DNA from: an uncultured Rhodospirillales bacterium
GTDB taxonomy: Bacteria > Pseudomonadota > Alphaproteobacteria > ATCC43930 > CGMCC-115725
DNA length: 64,000 bases
Direction: 5' to 3'
Assembly (NCBI GenBank): GCA_903822185.1
Contig: CAIJOA010000042.1
Span: forward strand, 1 to 64,000
A program made the translations under genes and the position numbers. Under the pieces are notes generated by a model, which was not told the DNA's origin, made no database searches, and was given only the letters and a program-made list of their open reading frames with translations. Each line of letters opens with the position of its first letter. Positions within the stretch are counted from its first letter, which is position 1. Below are positions 53,311 to 62,105 of the stretch, piece by piece.

Positions 53311-54318
53311 TTATTTCGGCCCGCCGCTCAGGCGCTTGCGCGCTTCGATCACGACGCTTTCGTCGAAATATTGCGCGGGATCGATCGCCCGCGAAACGAT
53401 GCCCAGATCGGCGACCAGTTGCAGGTTTTGCTTCAGCACGCCGATATTCACCCGCGCGTTCGGGTCGTGATAATAGTCGCCCTTGTCGAACAGCCAACCG
53501 GCATATTGCTCGGCGGGGACTTTGGTGAATTTGGCGACGATGTCGATGGCTTCCTTGCGGTTCGCTGGATCGAAGAACCAATCGAGGCCGCGCAGATAGT
53601 CTTCGTAAAAATCGACCAAGGCGTCGTGATTTTTTGCGAGAAAATCTTTCCGCGCGACGACGAAGTTCATCTGCGTCTGGCCGATCAGATCACGCTGGGT
53701 GAAGACCTGTCGGGCCTGGTCTTTGAGACGCGGATCGTAATTGAACGGGGGCACCAGGGCGATGACATCCGCCTTATGGTCGAACATCATCGGAACCAGC
53801 GTCGCGAAACCGCCTTCGATCAGCCGGTAATCGGTCTTTTCCTCGAGATGCTGTTTGCGCAAAAAGCCTCGGATGGCGATGTCGGCGGCGCCGCCGATCG
53901 CATTCGTCGCGATGACGCGGCCTTTGAGGTCGTTCGGTCCTTTGACCGGGCTGTCGTTGTTGGCGAAAAACTGAACCGAGTAATAACCCGGCACGCCGTC
54001 CTGAAACCCATCCGAGACGATGCGGGCATCGTCGATCCGCGCATTGATCACCGCCATGGCGATATTGGCATAGGCGAAATTCGCCAAATCCAGTTCATTG
54101 CCGGCAAAGGCCGTCATCTGTGGTGCGGCCCCGCCAAAGCGGGTGAAGGCGACGGTGTAGCTCTTACCGTAATGCTTCAGCAGTTGTGTCTGCTCAAAGA
54201 TGATCGGCGCCATCGAGCCGGGCGCGCTGCCATATCCCTGACGGATGGTGAGGGGATCGGCCGACGCGCCGCCCGCCATGACGAGGCAGGCAGCGAGCCA
54301 GACGGCGAAGTGTTTCAC
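53311..54318 (-). CDS. NMT1/SsuA-like ABC substrate-binding protein
   Basis: A 335-residue periplasmic receptor with a signal peptide (MKHFAVWLAACLVMAGGASA, 20 residues). It opens DPLTIRQGYGSAPGSMAPII and has AFAGNELDLANFAYANIAM, typical of the nitrate/sulfonate-binding fold. Its ATG overlaps the stop of the MFS gene upstream by four bases (ATGA), so it is co-translated with a carrier and not with permease genes. It converges on the ABC permease pair. The ligand is unknown. Confidence 0.86.
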   Translation of the reverse strand: MKHFAVWLAACLVMAGGASADPLTIRQGYGSAPGSMAPIIFEQTQLLKHYGKSYTVAFTRFGGAAPQMTAFAGNELDLANFAYANIAMAVINARIDDARIVSDGFQDGVPGYYSVQFFANNDSPVKGPNDLKGRVIATNAIGGAADIAIRGFLRKQHLEEKTDYRLIEGGFATLVPMMFDHKADVIALVPPFNYDPRLKDQARQVFTQRDLIGQTQMNFVVARKDFLAKNHDALVDFYEDYLRGLDWFFDPANRKEAIDIVAKFTKVPAEQYAGWLFDKGDYYHDPNARVNIGVLKQNLQLVADLGIVSRAIDPAQYFDESVVIEARKRLSGGPK

Positions 54319-55691
54319 GGCGGCGACAGCTCTTCGAGAACCTGACCACGCGTTTCGATGCAGAAGAAATAAGCCACGACGGCACCCATCAGCGCCGACA
54401 GGCCAAAGGCGACGAAGACGGCATTAATGCCCCAATTCGGCAAGATCCAGCCGACGATAATCGGTCCGGCCATCGACGCTGCGCGTTGCCAGGCGCTGGC
54501 AATCCCGCCGCCGAGGGCACGAAGCTGGGTCGGATAGATTTCCGCCGTATAGGTGGCGAGGCCCAGCGCGAGGAAGCTGCAGAAGAAGAACGCGCCGGAA
54601 ATGATCAGCAGGACGCCGAGAGCGCTGAGTTGACCGAGGACCAGGAAGGACAGCATCGGCACGGCGCAAACTCCGAGACCGATCACGAACATCGGTTTGC
54701 GGCCGATCGCCTCGATGAGATAGAGGGCCAGCAATGCACCGCCGAGGCCAATGCCGCTAAGGACAAGGCCATAGATCAGCGATGTCTGCACCGGCAGGTG
54801 ATAGACGATGTTGAACAACGACGGCGCCCAGGCGGTGAGGCCATAGGTAACGATGTAAGCGCCGATCCAGACGAACCAGATCGAGATTGTCCGCTTGAGA
54901 TAGCGGCCGCGGAAAAGATCGGCGACGCGCGGCTTCACTTCTTTCACTTCCGGCAGATTGGCCGGCAGTGTCGAAAGGGTGTGGCCCTCGGCAATGGCGA
55001 TCGATTCGATATGGGTGATGGCGCGATCGGCCTGTTCGAAACGGCCGCGGCTGGCGAGCCAGCGCGGTGATTCCGGCAACAGGCGGCGCAGAGGCAATGC
55101 CAGCAAGGCCGGCACGGCGCTGATATAGAACATCGACTGCCAGCCCCAATTCGGCACGGCATAGACGCCGACGAGGGCGCAGATCGGCAGGCCGATCGCG
55201 AACATGACTTGGACCGACAACGAGAAGCGGCCGCGGCCCTTCGCCTTGGCGAATTCGTTGACATAAGCCGCCATCAGCGGGACTTCGCCGCCGAGGCCGA
55301 TGCCCTGGACGAAACGGAACCACCAGATTTGGTCGTAGCTCTGCGCGAAGGCGCAGGCGAGGCCCATCAGGCTGAAGATCAGCAAGGTGACGAGCATCGA
55401 ATTGAGCCGGCCCCAGCGTTCGCCGATCCAGCCGAAAGCGATGGCGCCGATCAACTGCCCGGCGAATCCGACGGCGATCAGCGATCCGATCTGTTGCGGA
55501 ACAAGGTGCCACATGCCGATCAGCGGCGGCAGGACATAGGCGATTGCGATCGAATCGAACGCATCGAAGAACCAAGCGGTGCAGACGATCAGCCGCATGT
55601 TGCGATGCCAGGATACGTAGGGCAATCGCTCCAGCCTCGCGACGATATGCTTGGAATCGCCTTGTTGTTCCGTCGCTGCCATGGCCGTCAT
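54315..55691 (-). CDS. MFS transporter, aromatic acid/sugar porter type
   Basis: A 458-residue carrier with twelve membrane helices. The motifs GWIGERWGRLNS (A-loop), RFVQGIGLGGEVPLMAAYVNE and the long central loop (residues about 215-260) are typical of the AAHS or sugar-porter group. The ATG at 55691 is chosen because GGGAGGACC lies just upstream; the frame extends back twelve codons. It is followed directly by a receptor gene. A phenolic or carboxylic acid substrate is a guess from context. Confidence 0.87.
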   Translation of the reverse strand: MTAMAATEQQGDSKHIVARLERLPYVSWHRNMRLIVCTAWFFDAFDSIAIAYVLPPLIGMWHLVPQQIGSLIAVGFAGQLIGAIAFGWIGERWGRLNSMLVTLLIFSLMGLACAFAQSYDQIWWFRFVQGIGLGGEVPLMAAYVNEFAKAKGRGRFSLSVQVMFAIGLPICALVGVYAVPNWGWQSMFYISAVPALLALPLRRLLPESPRWLASRGRFEQADRAITHIESIAIAEGHTLSTLPANLPEVKEVKPRVADLFRGRYLKRTISIWFVWIGAYIVTYGLTAWAPSLFNIVYHLPVQTSLIYGLVLSGIGLGGALLALYLIEAIGRKPMFVIGLGVCAVPMLSFLVLGQLSALGVLLIISGAFFFCSFLALGLATYTAEIYPTQLRALGGGIASAWQRAASMAGPIIVGWILPNWGINAVFVAFGLSALMGAVVAYFFCIETRGQVLEELSPP

Positions 55692-55892
55692 GGTGGTCCT
55701 CCCGATATCTTTCTGCGTTCCGCTCATGCGGACAATTGCGCGAAGCTTATCGCAAGCCTGCCGCCACTGTCACCCTGCTTCGGGGCACCATGTCCGAAGA
55801 CCATGTCTTGGAGAAAGGCGCTCGATTGACCCCACCCCGGGCTTTGATTACCGTCCCGACAACGGCAAAATCGACTTTCTGGGAGATCGGCT

Positions 55893-56339
55893 ATGGCAGA
55901 CGCATCATCGCAAGCGACCGTTCCAGGTTTGACCTATCTCGGTACGATGCATGAGGGGATTCCGGTCAACCCCGAGAATCTCGATGCCTGCATCAAATTC
56001 TATATCGACGTGCTGGGGCTGAAGCTGTTGCCGCGTCCCAAAGCGCTAGATGATATCGGCCGTGGCGCCTGGCTGGGCGATCCCGACAACAAGGTGCAGT
56101 TCCACCTCATCTCGACCGCGCGTGACTATAAGCCGGGTCCGGATGCGTCCTATTCCGCGACCGGCCGCCATACCGCTTGGCTGATCAAAGACATCGAAGC
56201 CTTCCGCGCTCGTATGGACGCGCTGAAAATTCCCTATGGCGAGGCCAAGAATCTTCTCGGCAGCGGCAGCGCCCAACTCTTTGTCGTCGATCCCGAAGGC
56301 CATACCTGGGAATTCCAGGAACCCTTCCACCGTACCTAA
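55893..56339 (+). CDS. VOC-family protein
   Basis: A 148-residue single VOC domain. It begins with an N-terminal extension, then NPENLDACIKFYIDVLGLKLL; candidate ligands are His in VQFHLIST, His in GRHTAWLI and Glu in HTWEFQEP. GGGAG lies upstream of the ATG at 55893. Its stop overlaps the end of the convergent heme-demethylase-like gene by four bases. The reaction is unknown. Confidence 0.8.
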   Translation: MADASSQATVPGLTYLGTMHEGIPVNPENLDACIKFYIDVLGLKLLPRPKALDDIGRGAWLGDPDNKVQFHLISTARDYKPGPDASYSATGRHTAWLIKDIEAFRARMDALKIPYGEAKNLLGSGSAQLFVVDPEGHTWEFQEPFHRT

Positions 56340-57232
56340 CCGGTGCACCGGCGATCGAGCCATTCGAGCAACGAAGGCCCCATCGCCGTGATGTGCTTGT
56401 AGCGTTTCGTGTCGTCGGGCATGTCGCGCAGCACGGCGGCGAAGTCGCGTGCTTCGTCGCTGGACCGGATCGCCTGATCGAGGCGCGTGATCTTGGTTTG
56501 AATCGTGAAGAGGATTGCCTGGGTTTCGGGCAAGCGCCGCAATGTCTGTCGCTCGATGCGCAGCCATAATCTCTCGCCCGCATTCACCCCGTCGAGATCG
56601 GACTTCGCCGGTCCGGCCATTGGCTGAAATGCCGTCGGGTCGTCGCTGATGCCCCAGTTGGCGCGGCCAACGATCAGGTCTGGTTTCAGGGCTTGGAAGA
56701 AATGCCCGACGGGTCGGCTGAGCGTCGGGCCATAGCCGGGTACCGACGCATGGATCGCATCGAGCGACTGTCCGATCTTCTCTGCCAACAGCCACCGTGC
56801 CGGCGAGCACAGTGACGCACCGACAAGGCAGTAACGGCCCCCGATCAACTGCATCAGGCATAGATCGGCTTGCACGAGTCGCCCGGCGAGATCGAGTGGA
56901 TGCATTCGCGACTCGGCAAAATCCCAATCTTCACCGGTCGCGAGATTGCTTACGCCGCCGTCATGGGCGCGATAATGAGTCGCATGATGGTGCGGTAAAT
57001 GAACCGCCAGCATGCGAATCAATTCGGTGCTCGCTGCCTCGGATTCGGGCAAGGCTTGAAATACGTCGCTATGACGGGTTGTCAGAAGTGCCTGTTTTGC
57101 AGCGATATCCGACGCCAACGCGTCGTCCGGCGGAAGCCATTGTTGTGCCGGTAATGGCGTCAGTCCCATCGACAAGCGGAAGCGCCCGTCTTTGAAGGGA
57201 AAATAATCCGCTGATTTTTCAGGGGACGTCAT
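56336..57232 (-). CDS. Heme-dependent oxidative N-demethylase family protein (DUF3445)
   Basis: A 298-residue protein of the DUF3445 family. The signature region near the C terminus, RIERQTLRRLPETQAILFTI, is clear. The founding member is the heme subunit of a bacterial dimethylamine-type oxidative N-demethylase; most relatives are uncharacterised. The partner reductase and ferredoxin-like subunits seen in that system are not beside it. The stretch HLPHHHATHYRAHDG is His-rich and may take part in heme binding. It starts at an ATG at 57232, divergent from the YkgJ-type gene. Confidence 0.82.
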   Translation of the reverse strand: MTSPEKSADYFPFKDGRFRLSMGLTPLPAQQWLPPDDALASDIAAKQALLTTRHSDVFQALPESEAASTELIRMLAVHLPHHHATHYRAHDGGVSNLATGEDWDFAESRMHPLDLAGRLVQADLCLMQLIGGRYCLVGASLCSPARWLLAEKIGQSLDAIHASVPGYGPTLSRPVGHFFQALKPDLIVGRANWGISDDPTAFQPMAGPAKSDLDGVNAGERLWLRIERQTLRRLPETQAILFTIQTKITRLDQAIRSSDEARDFAAVLRDMPDDTKRYKHITAMGPSLLEWLDRRCTG

Positions 57233-57296
57233 GTTTGGGGTTTAGCATCCCATCCGAACTCGATATAGATTAGCGAATATCTTCAAGGAAGTTCGA

Positions 57297-57713
57297 ATGG
57301 CGAAACAAGCACCTCTTACCTGCAACGAATGCGCCTTCTGCTGCAAGATGGCAGGTTATGTTGAAATGACTCCCTACGACATTCGCCGTCTGGCGAAGCA
57401 TCTCGGGATGTCGGTGCCTGATTTCGAATTGAAGCACGTCGTCCACAAGACGTCGCGCGGCAACAAGTGGCTGAAGGACGAGCATCAGACCTGCCAGTTC
57501 CTCGGCGCCAATCATGCCTGCACGGTCTATGAAGGCCGTCCGACGCCCTGCCGCGGCTATGTCTGCTGGGATCAGGACGACAAGACGGTTTTCGAATTCG
57601 CACGCTTCGCCCAGATGAAGACGGGCGACCTGCGCGAAAAAGAAAAACAGGAAATGATCGACGACGGCCGCAAGCTCAACCCGCCGAAGCCGCCGCGCCG
57701 TCCCCGGGCCTAA
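57297..57713 (+). CDS. YkgJ-family cysteine cluster protein
   Basis: A 138-residue protein of the zinc/iron-chelating CxxCxxCC family. Cysteines are at CNECAFCC near the N terminus, then CQFLG, CTVYEGRPTPC and YVCWD. These fit a metal- or iron-sulfur-binding fold of unknown job. The C terminus is basic and Pro-rich. GGAAG lies upstream of the ATG at 57297. It is followed by a strong rho-independent terminator. Confidence 0.87.
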   Translation: MAKQAPLTCNECAFCCKMAGYVEMTPYDIRRLAKHLGMSVPDFELKHVVHKTSRGNKWLKDEHQTCQFLGANHACTVYEGRPTPCRGYVCWDQDDKTVFEFARFAQMKTGDLREKEKQEMIDDGRKLNPPKPPRRPRA

Positions 57714-57736
57714 CCAACGGACCCCAGAATAAAAAA

Positions 57737-57760
57737 AGCCGGCCTGAGGGCCGGCTTTTT
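57737..57760. terminator. Rho-independent terminator, bidirectional
   Basis: AGCCGGCC (57737-57744), loop TGAG, GGCCGGCT (57749-57756), then a T-run; an A-run on the left makes it work in both directions. It serves the converging YkgJ and MmgE/PrpD genes and is the clearest terminator in the window. Confidence 0.93.
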
Positions 57761-57786
57761 CATTTCAGCTAATTACCGCGTTGCCA

Positions 57787-59148
57787 TCACGCTTTGGCTT
57801 TCGCCGATTGGGCGAGAAGCGGGCCGACCGAATCGAGCTTGTCGATAGTGAGGATCGACTGACGCAGTGTATCCGCTGCCGCCTTGCCGAGGATCGGGTC
57901 CAGCAGAGCATGGAACTTCTTCGTCACCATCTCTCGCTGTAGGGCGAGGCTACCGATCGGCTCGTAGGCGTCGCTGCTGCGGGTCAACTTACGCCCGTCT
58001 TTCAACAGCACCGTGGTGACGCCGATGCCGCCCGACAATTCGGGATTGCCCGTGACCGTGACCTTGTCGCGCAGCCGCACCAGTTCGGGCCGGGTCACGC
58101 GCTCGGCGGTGTAGGCGCCGATATCCATCGTATCGTCGCCCAGCAGAGCCATCGAGGCGGTGACGCGCAGGCTGAACTTGCCTTGAAGGCCGGTCTGCGG
58201 TTCCTGGATGTTGCAGACGCTGAGGAACTGCGGCGGCACCTGGACGTCGATATGTTCGACATCCTCGGCTTTGACGTGATCCGTATTTCTGAACTGCAGC
58301 ACGTTCTCGATCGTGCTGTGCGTCAGCTGGCAGGCGGCGTGTGACTTGAAGCGCGTGCCGAAAATCAGGAAGCGACCGATGCATTCCTCCATTCCGGGCA
58401 CGTTGCGGTTGGTCGCATGGGTTTCGAGGAAACCCTCGGGCGCTTCGATCGCGTCGGGCCGGCTGATGAAATCGCGCCGCGCCAGTTTCGCCGCCAGAAG
58501 CCCGTTCATCGCCGCCTTGCCGGAATGAAATGGTTTGCTCATCGTACCGCCGGAGGCGAGAAGACCCGCCGCCTGGGTGCCAACGATGCCCATGGCATAG
58601 GCGGTACGGGGAATGTCGAGCTTCAGCAGATAGGAGGCCGCCCCGGCGCAGCCGAACGGCGCAGTGGTGCCGGTCGGGTGGAAACCTTTGCGCAGATAGC
58701 CGGGCTGCATCAGCGTGCCGACGCGGCATTCGCTTTCGACGCCGGCGATGATCGCCTTGAGGAAATCGAGGCCCGAGGCCTTGGTATATTCAGCCATGGC
58801 GAGCGAGCAGCCGACGACGCTCGGCGTCGTATGGCCGCGCATCGCGAAATTCGAATCGGCGAAGTCGAGCGCGTCACCGGCCGAACCGTTGATCAGCGCG
58901 GCGAACATTGGCGAGGTGCGGACGCCATGCCACAGCACCGTCACTTCGGGATTTCCGCCCTGGTCTTGCGCTTCGGCGATCAGCTTATGAACCAACGGCT
59001 CGTTGGCGCCGGCGATGGCGATGCCGAACCAGTCGAGGACGCAATCCAGCGCCATGTTGCGCAGGTCGTCGGACAGCGGGACGGTGAGAAGGTTTTGGAC
59101 GTCGGTAATCAACCGCTCTGTCACGGTCGGTGTTTTGTTATCCGTCAT
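57787..59148 (-). CDS. MmgE/PrpD family protein
   Basis: A 453-residue member of the MmgE/PrpD family. 2-Methylcitrate dehydratase (PrpD) and cis-aconitate decarboxylase belong here, but many members have other, unknown reactions. The N-terminal part, LDCVLDWFGIAIAGANEPL, the stretch HPTGTTAPFGCAGAASYLL and the lid-domain sequence near HAACQLTHSTIENV are typical. No prpB or prpC lies nearby, so the methylcitrate cycle is not indicated. It is divergent from a medium-chain dehydrogenase gene, 107 bases apart. Confidence 0.87.
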   Translation of the reverse strand: MTDNKTPTVTERLITDVQNLLTVPLSDDLRNMALDCVLDWFGIAIAGANEPLVHKLIAEAQDQGGNPEVTVLWHGVRTSPMFAALINGSAGDALDFADSNFAMRGHTTPSVVGCSLAMAEYTKASGLDFLKAIIAGVESECRVGTLMQPGYLRKGFHPTGTTAPFGCAGAASYLLKLDIPRTAYAMGIVGTQAAGLLASGGTMSKPFHSGKAAMNGLLAAKLARRDFISRPDAIEAPEGFLETHATNRNVPGMEECIGRFLIFGTRFKSHAACQLTHSTIENVLQFRNTDHVKAEDVEHIDVQVPPQFLSVCNIQEPQTGLQGKFSLRVTASMALLGDDTMDIGAYTAERVTRPELVRLRDKVTVTGNPELSGGIGVTTVLLKDGRKLTRSSDAYEPIGSLALQREMVTKKFHALLDPILGKAAADTLRQSILTIDKLDSVGPLLAQSAKAKA

Positions 59149-59255
59149 TACGTATCTCCCTAACGAAGGGCGAAAGCCTATCGGATCGAGTGGGCGAGTG
59201 GTAGAGGCCGGGCACCACGGATGCTAAAGTTTGACCAAAGTGGGAGGAAGAAAAC

Positions 59256-60338
59256 ATGCAGGCACGTCGCGTCGTCTTCACCGGCAAGGGCGAGGTCGAG
59301 ATCCAGCCGTTCGAGATCGCCAAGCCCGCCAGCGATCAGGTTCTGATCAAGACGCTCTACACCGCGATCAGCCCCGGCACCGAGAAAGCCATGCTTCTCG
59401 CTGAACCCGGCACGATCACCGCCACGCGCGGCTTTCCCTTTCATCCCGGCTATTCGAGCGTCGGGCAGGTCATCGAGATCGGCTCCGACGTAAAACATTT
59501 CCGCGTCGGCCAGCATGTCGCGACGATGCAGTCTCATGTCAGCCACGCGTTGTTGCCGGAGACCGTGGGACCGGGCCTCGCGCCGGTGAAATATCGTGAC
59601 CAGTTCCGCTCGCCGATTGCGCCGACAGCACCGTTCGTGCCGCTGCATTACATCTGGCCGTTGATGGACGGGCTTAGTGAGGCACAACTCAAAGCCAGTT
59701 CAGCCATGACGATCACCAGTGTCGGTATTACCGGCGCGCGCTACGCCAAGATCGATATCGGCGAGTCCGTCCTGGTGCTCGGTCTTGGGCCTGTCGGCCT
59801 CATTGCCGGCTGGGGTGCGAAGATGGCCGGCGGCTTCCCCGTGCTCGGTGTCGATCCGGTCGCGTCGCGCCGCAAGACGGCACAGGAATTCGGCTTCGAT
59901 GCGGTCTATGCCTCTGCCGATGAGGCGAAGGATGGGCATCCGCTCATGGCCGGCAAATCGCCGACCGTCGTCATCGAAGCAACGGGTCGGCCCGATGCGA
60001 TCCCGTTGGCGTTCAAGCTCGCGGCGCAGAACGGGCGTGTCGTGCTGCTCGGCTCGACGCGTGGCCTTACCAAGGAAGTCGATTTCTATGCCGACGTTCA
60101 CCGCAAGGGACTGACCGTCATCGGCGCGCAGGTGTTGAGCCGTCCGATCCATGAAAGCACGGCGGGCCGCTGGACGGCCTGGGATGAGGATTCGCTGGTG
60201 CTGCGCTTGATCGCCGGCGGTAGGCTTGATCTCAGTGCATTCGGTGCGGCCGAGTTCCCCGCCGACCGTGCCGCGGACGCCTATAAGCTCATTCAGGAAT
60301 CGGCCGAGACGCTCGGCGTCGTGCTCAACTGGACCTAA
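59256..60338 (+). CDS. Medium-chain (zinc-type) dehydrogenase/reductase
   Basis: A 360-residue protein of the MDR superfamily. The cofactor-binding glycine motif is GLGPVG (VLVLGLGPVGLIAG) and the C terminus (TLGVVLNW) is typical. The N-terminal part has HPGYSSVGQVIEIG where zinc-dependent alcohol dehydrogenases have GHE-x2-G-x-V, so the catalytic zinc site looks incomplete. It resembles BchC-like and threonine-dehydrogenase-like members. GGGAGGAAG lies just upstream of the ATG at 59256. Its stop overlaps the end of the convergent hydrolase gene by four bases. Confidence 0.85.
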   Translation: MQARRVVFTGKGEVEIQPFEIAKPASDQVLIKTLYTAISPGTEKAMLLAEPGTITATRGFPFHPGYSSVGQVIEIGSDVKHFRVGQHVATMQSHVSHALLPETVGPGLAPVKYRDQFRSPIAPTAPFVPLHYIWPLMDGLSEAQLKASSAMTITSVGITGARYAKIDIGESVLVLGLGPVGLIAGWGAKMAGGFPVLGVDPVASRRKTAQEFGFDAVYASADEAKDGHPLMAGKSPTVVIEATGRPDAIPLAFKLAAQNGRVVLLGSTRGLTKEVDFYADVHRKGLTVIGAQVLSRPIHESTAGRWTAWDEDSLVLRLIAGGRLDLSAFGAAEFPADRAADAYKLIQESAETLGVVLNWT

Positions 60339-61096
60339 GCCTTCGGCGTGTGCTTATCGAGGAAGGCGCGGATGACCTCCGCCGCCTTCGCGATATGCGG
60401 CTCGCCCTTCCATTCGCGCATGATTTCGGTGTTGGGCGCGATGCGGGCGATCTCCTCGCCGATGACCGTCGGATGCGGCGCGTCGGTGCCGGGCATCACC
60501 AGTAGCGGCGTCTGACAGCGTTTGACGAAGTCGCGCGTCACCGAGAAGACGAAGTTGTGGTCGTACATGGCGAGCCGAAACTTCTCGAGTGTCGCCAGAT
60601 CAGCCTCGGGATGGACGGCGCGATATTCGGCGGTCCAGCGTTTGAACTCTTCGGGGAAGACGGCGGCGTTGTCGGGGCCAAGCCCGATCGGGTTCTGCAG
60701 CACCGCGGATGAAATGCGATCCGGCACCATCTCGCACAGTTTCAGACAGAACGACGAACCGATGCAGCCGCCCATGATGTGAAAGCGGTCGAGCTTCAGG
60801 TGATCGGCAACGGCCAACTGATCTTTGGCGAAGACGTTCCAGTCCGTATCGGCTTCGAGCGCGCCTTTTGTCTGACCTTCCGGCGCGCTGCGTTGATCCA
60901 TCGCGATGATGCGAAACTTGTCGGCCAGCATCGTCGTCGGATCGATCCAGACCTTGGGCGCGCCGAGGGCGATCGCCTGCCGTTTCCAGAATTCCAGCCG
61001 CGAGCGCAATCCGCCGGGCGCGAAGACCATCAGCGGATAGCCCGAACCGAATTCCTCGTAATAAATCTCGGCGCCAGGGCGGGTGACGAAAGGCAT
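60335..61096 (-). CDS. Alpha/beta hydrolase with a Cys nucleophile
   Basis: A 253-residue alpha/beta hydrolase. The nucleophile elbow reads IMGGCIGSSF, with Cys where the usual G-x-S-x-G has Ser. Asp in MPGTDAPHP and His in GEPHIAKAAE complete a triad. A Cys nucleophile is known in dienelactone hydrolases, so ring-cleavage lactones are a possible substrate. The ATG at 61096 has GGAGAAG upstream. It is followed after 28 bases upstream by an AEC carrier gene on the same strand. Confidence 0.82.
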   Translation of the reverse strand: MPFVTRPGAEIYYEEFGSGYPLMVFAPGGLRSRLEFWKRQAIALGAPKVWIDPTTMLADKFRIIAMDQRSAPEGQTKGALEADTDWNVFAKDQLAVADHLKLDRFHIMGGCIGSSFCLKLCEMVPDRISSAVLQNPIGLGPDNAAVFPEEFKRWTAEYRAVHPEADLATLEKFRLAMYDHNFVFSVTRDFVKRCQTPLLVMPGTDAPHPTVIGEEIARIAPNTEIMREWKGEPHIAKAAEVIRAFLDKHTPKA

Positions 61097-61124
61097 GGCG
61101 GTCTTCTCCCTCGATCGGTCTCGC

Positions 61125-62003
61125 TTATTCGATCAGAAGATAGAGCAGCGCCGGCGCCGTGACGATGGTGATCAGGGTCGAGACGACGACGATGCCGGCG
61201 ACTTCCTCGGGCTGATTTTTCCAACGCAGCGCAAACAGGTAATTGAACACGGCGGCAGGCATTGAGCTTTGCAGCACCAGCGCCGCACGGGCCGGGCCAT
61301 GCAGGCCGAACAGCGCGGTGATGCCGAAACCGACACCGGCGCCCATGCCGATGCGCAGCAACGACAAACCGAATGCACGCGGCAAGGCGGCGACGCGAAG
61401 CTGCGCCAAGGACACGCCGAGCATCAACAGCATCAGCGGCACGGTAATACTGCCGAGCAGCGAGACGGTGTTGCTTAGCCAATCCGGCAGATCGATATGC
61501 AGCTCCGCTGCGCCGGTGCCGAGGATCACGGCATAGATGATCGGCATGCGTAGGATGCCGTGCCAATTCACTTCGCCGGCGGCAATGGCTTGGCCGATGG
61601 TGAAATTCGCGATCGAGGTGAAGGTCAAAAAGACGATCGCGAAGGCCATCCCCTCGGGGCCGAAAGCATAAAGCACCAGCGGCAGACCCAGATTGCCGGT
61701 GTTGGGAAACGACATCGACGGCAGATAGGTGCGAAGACTGAGGCCGCTGACACGCAGAGCCAAAGCGCCGAAGCCAAGAAAGCAGGCGAGGATGGTGACG
61801 GAGGCCGCCGACGTGGCGACGAAAGCCGCCGGCGGTACGGTCATCTTGGCGTAGGTCGAAAAGACGAGGCAGGGCGTGCCGATATCGGTGACGAGCAGGG
61901 TCATTGCCGTGCTGTCGAAATGACGGCCGTGCCGGGTCCAGAAATAACCCAGCAGAGCGGTCAGCAGGACCGGCGCGATCGCCGTGGCGATGGTTTCGAA
62001 CAT
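61125..62003 (-). CDS. AEC-family transporter (auxin efflux carrier type)
   Basis: A 292-residue membrane protein with ten predicted helices. The family motif PNTGNLGLPL, including the crossing Asn-Pro region, lies near residue 100, and the second half has LLMLGVSLAQLRV. AEC members move dicarboxylates such as malate and malonate, or other organic acids. The ATG at 62003 gives MFETIATAI; a TTG three codons upstream is possible. It lies between the Rieske oxygenase and the hydrolase on the same strand. Confidence 0.87.
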   Translation of the reverse strand: MFETIATAIAPVLLTALLGYFWTRHGRHFDSTAMTLLVTDIGTPCLVFSTYAKMTVPPAAFVATSAASVTILACFLGFGALALRVSGLSLRTYLPSMSFPNTGNLGLPLVLYAFGPEGMAFAIVFLTFTSIANFTIGQAIAAGEVNWHGILRMPIIYAVILGTGAAELHIDLPDWLSNTVSLLGSITVPLMLLMLGVSLAQLRVAALPRAFGLSLLRIGMGAGVGFGITALFGLHGPARAALVLQSSMPAAVFNYLFALRWKNQPEEVAGIVVVSTLITIVTAPALLYLLIE

Positions 62004-62072
62004 GCCGGGCAATGTAGCGGGAGGAAACGGCGGTGCGCAGTGCCTATCGATGCACGCGACTAACGATTGGGC

Positions 62073-62097
62073 GCCGACCGCTTTCGAAGCGGCCGGC
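62073..62097. terminator. Hairpin between the Rieske oxygenase and AEC genes
   Basis: GCCG-A-CCGCTT pairs with AAGCGG-C-CGGC around a TCG loop. It sits just after the Rieske gene stop (leftward transcription). No T-run follows on that strand, so it may only partly terminate. Confidence 0.4.
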
Positions 62098-62105
62098 GTT
62101 TGATC

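Noticed and set aside
57787-59148. Methylcitrate-cycle prpD
   Set aside because: No prpB, prpC or prpR nearby, and the MmgE/PrpD family is too broad for this name.
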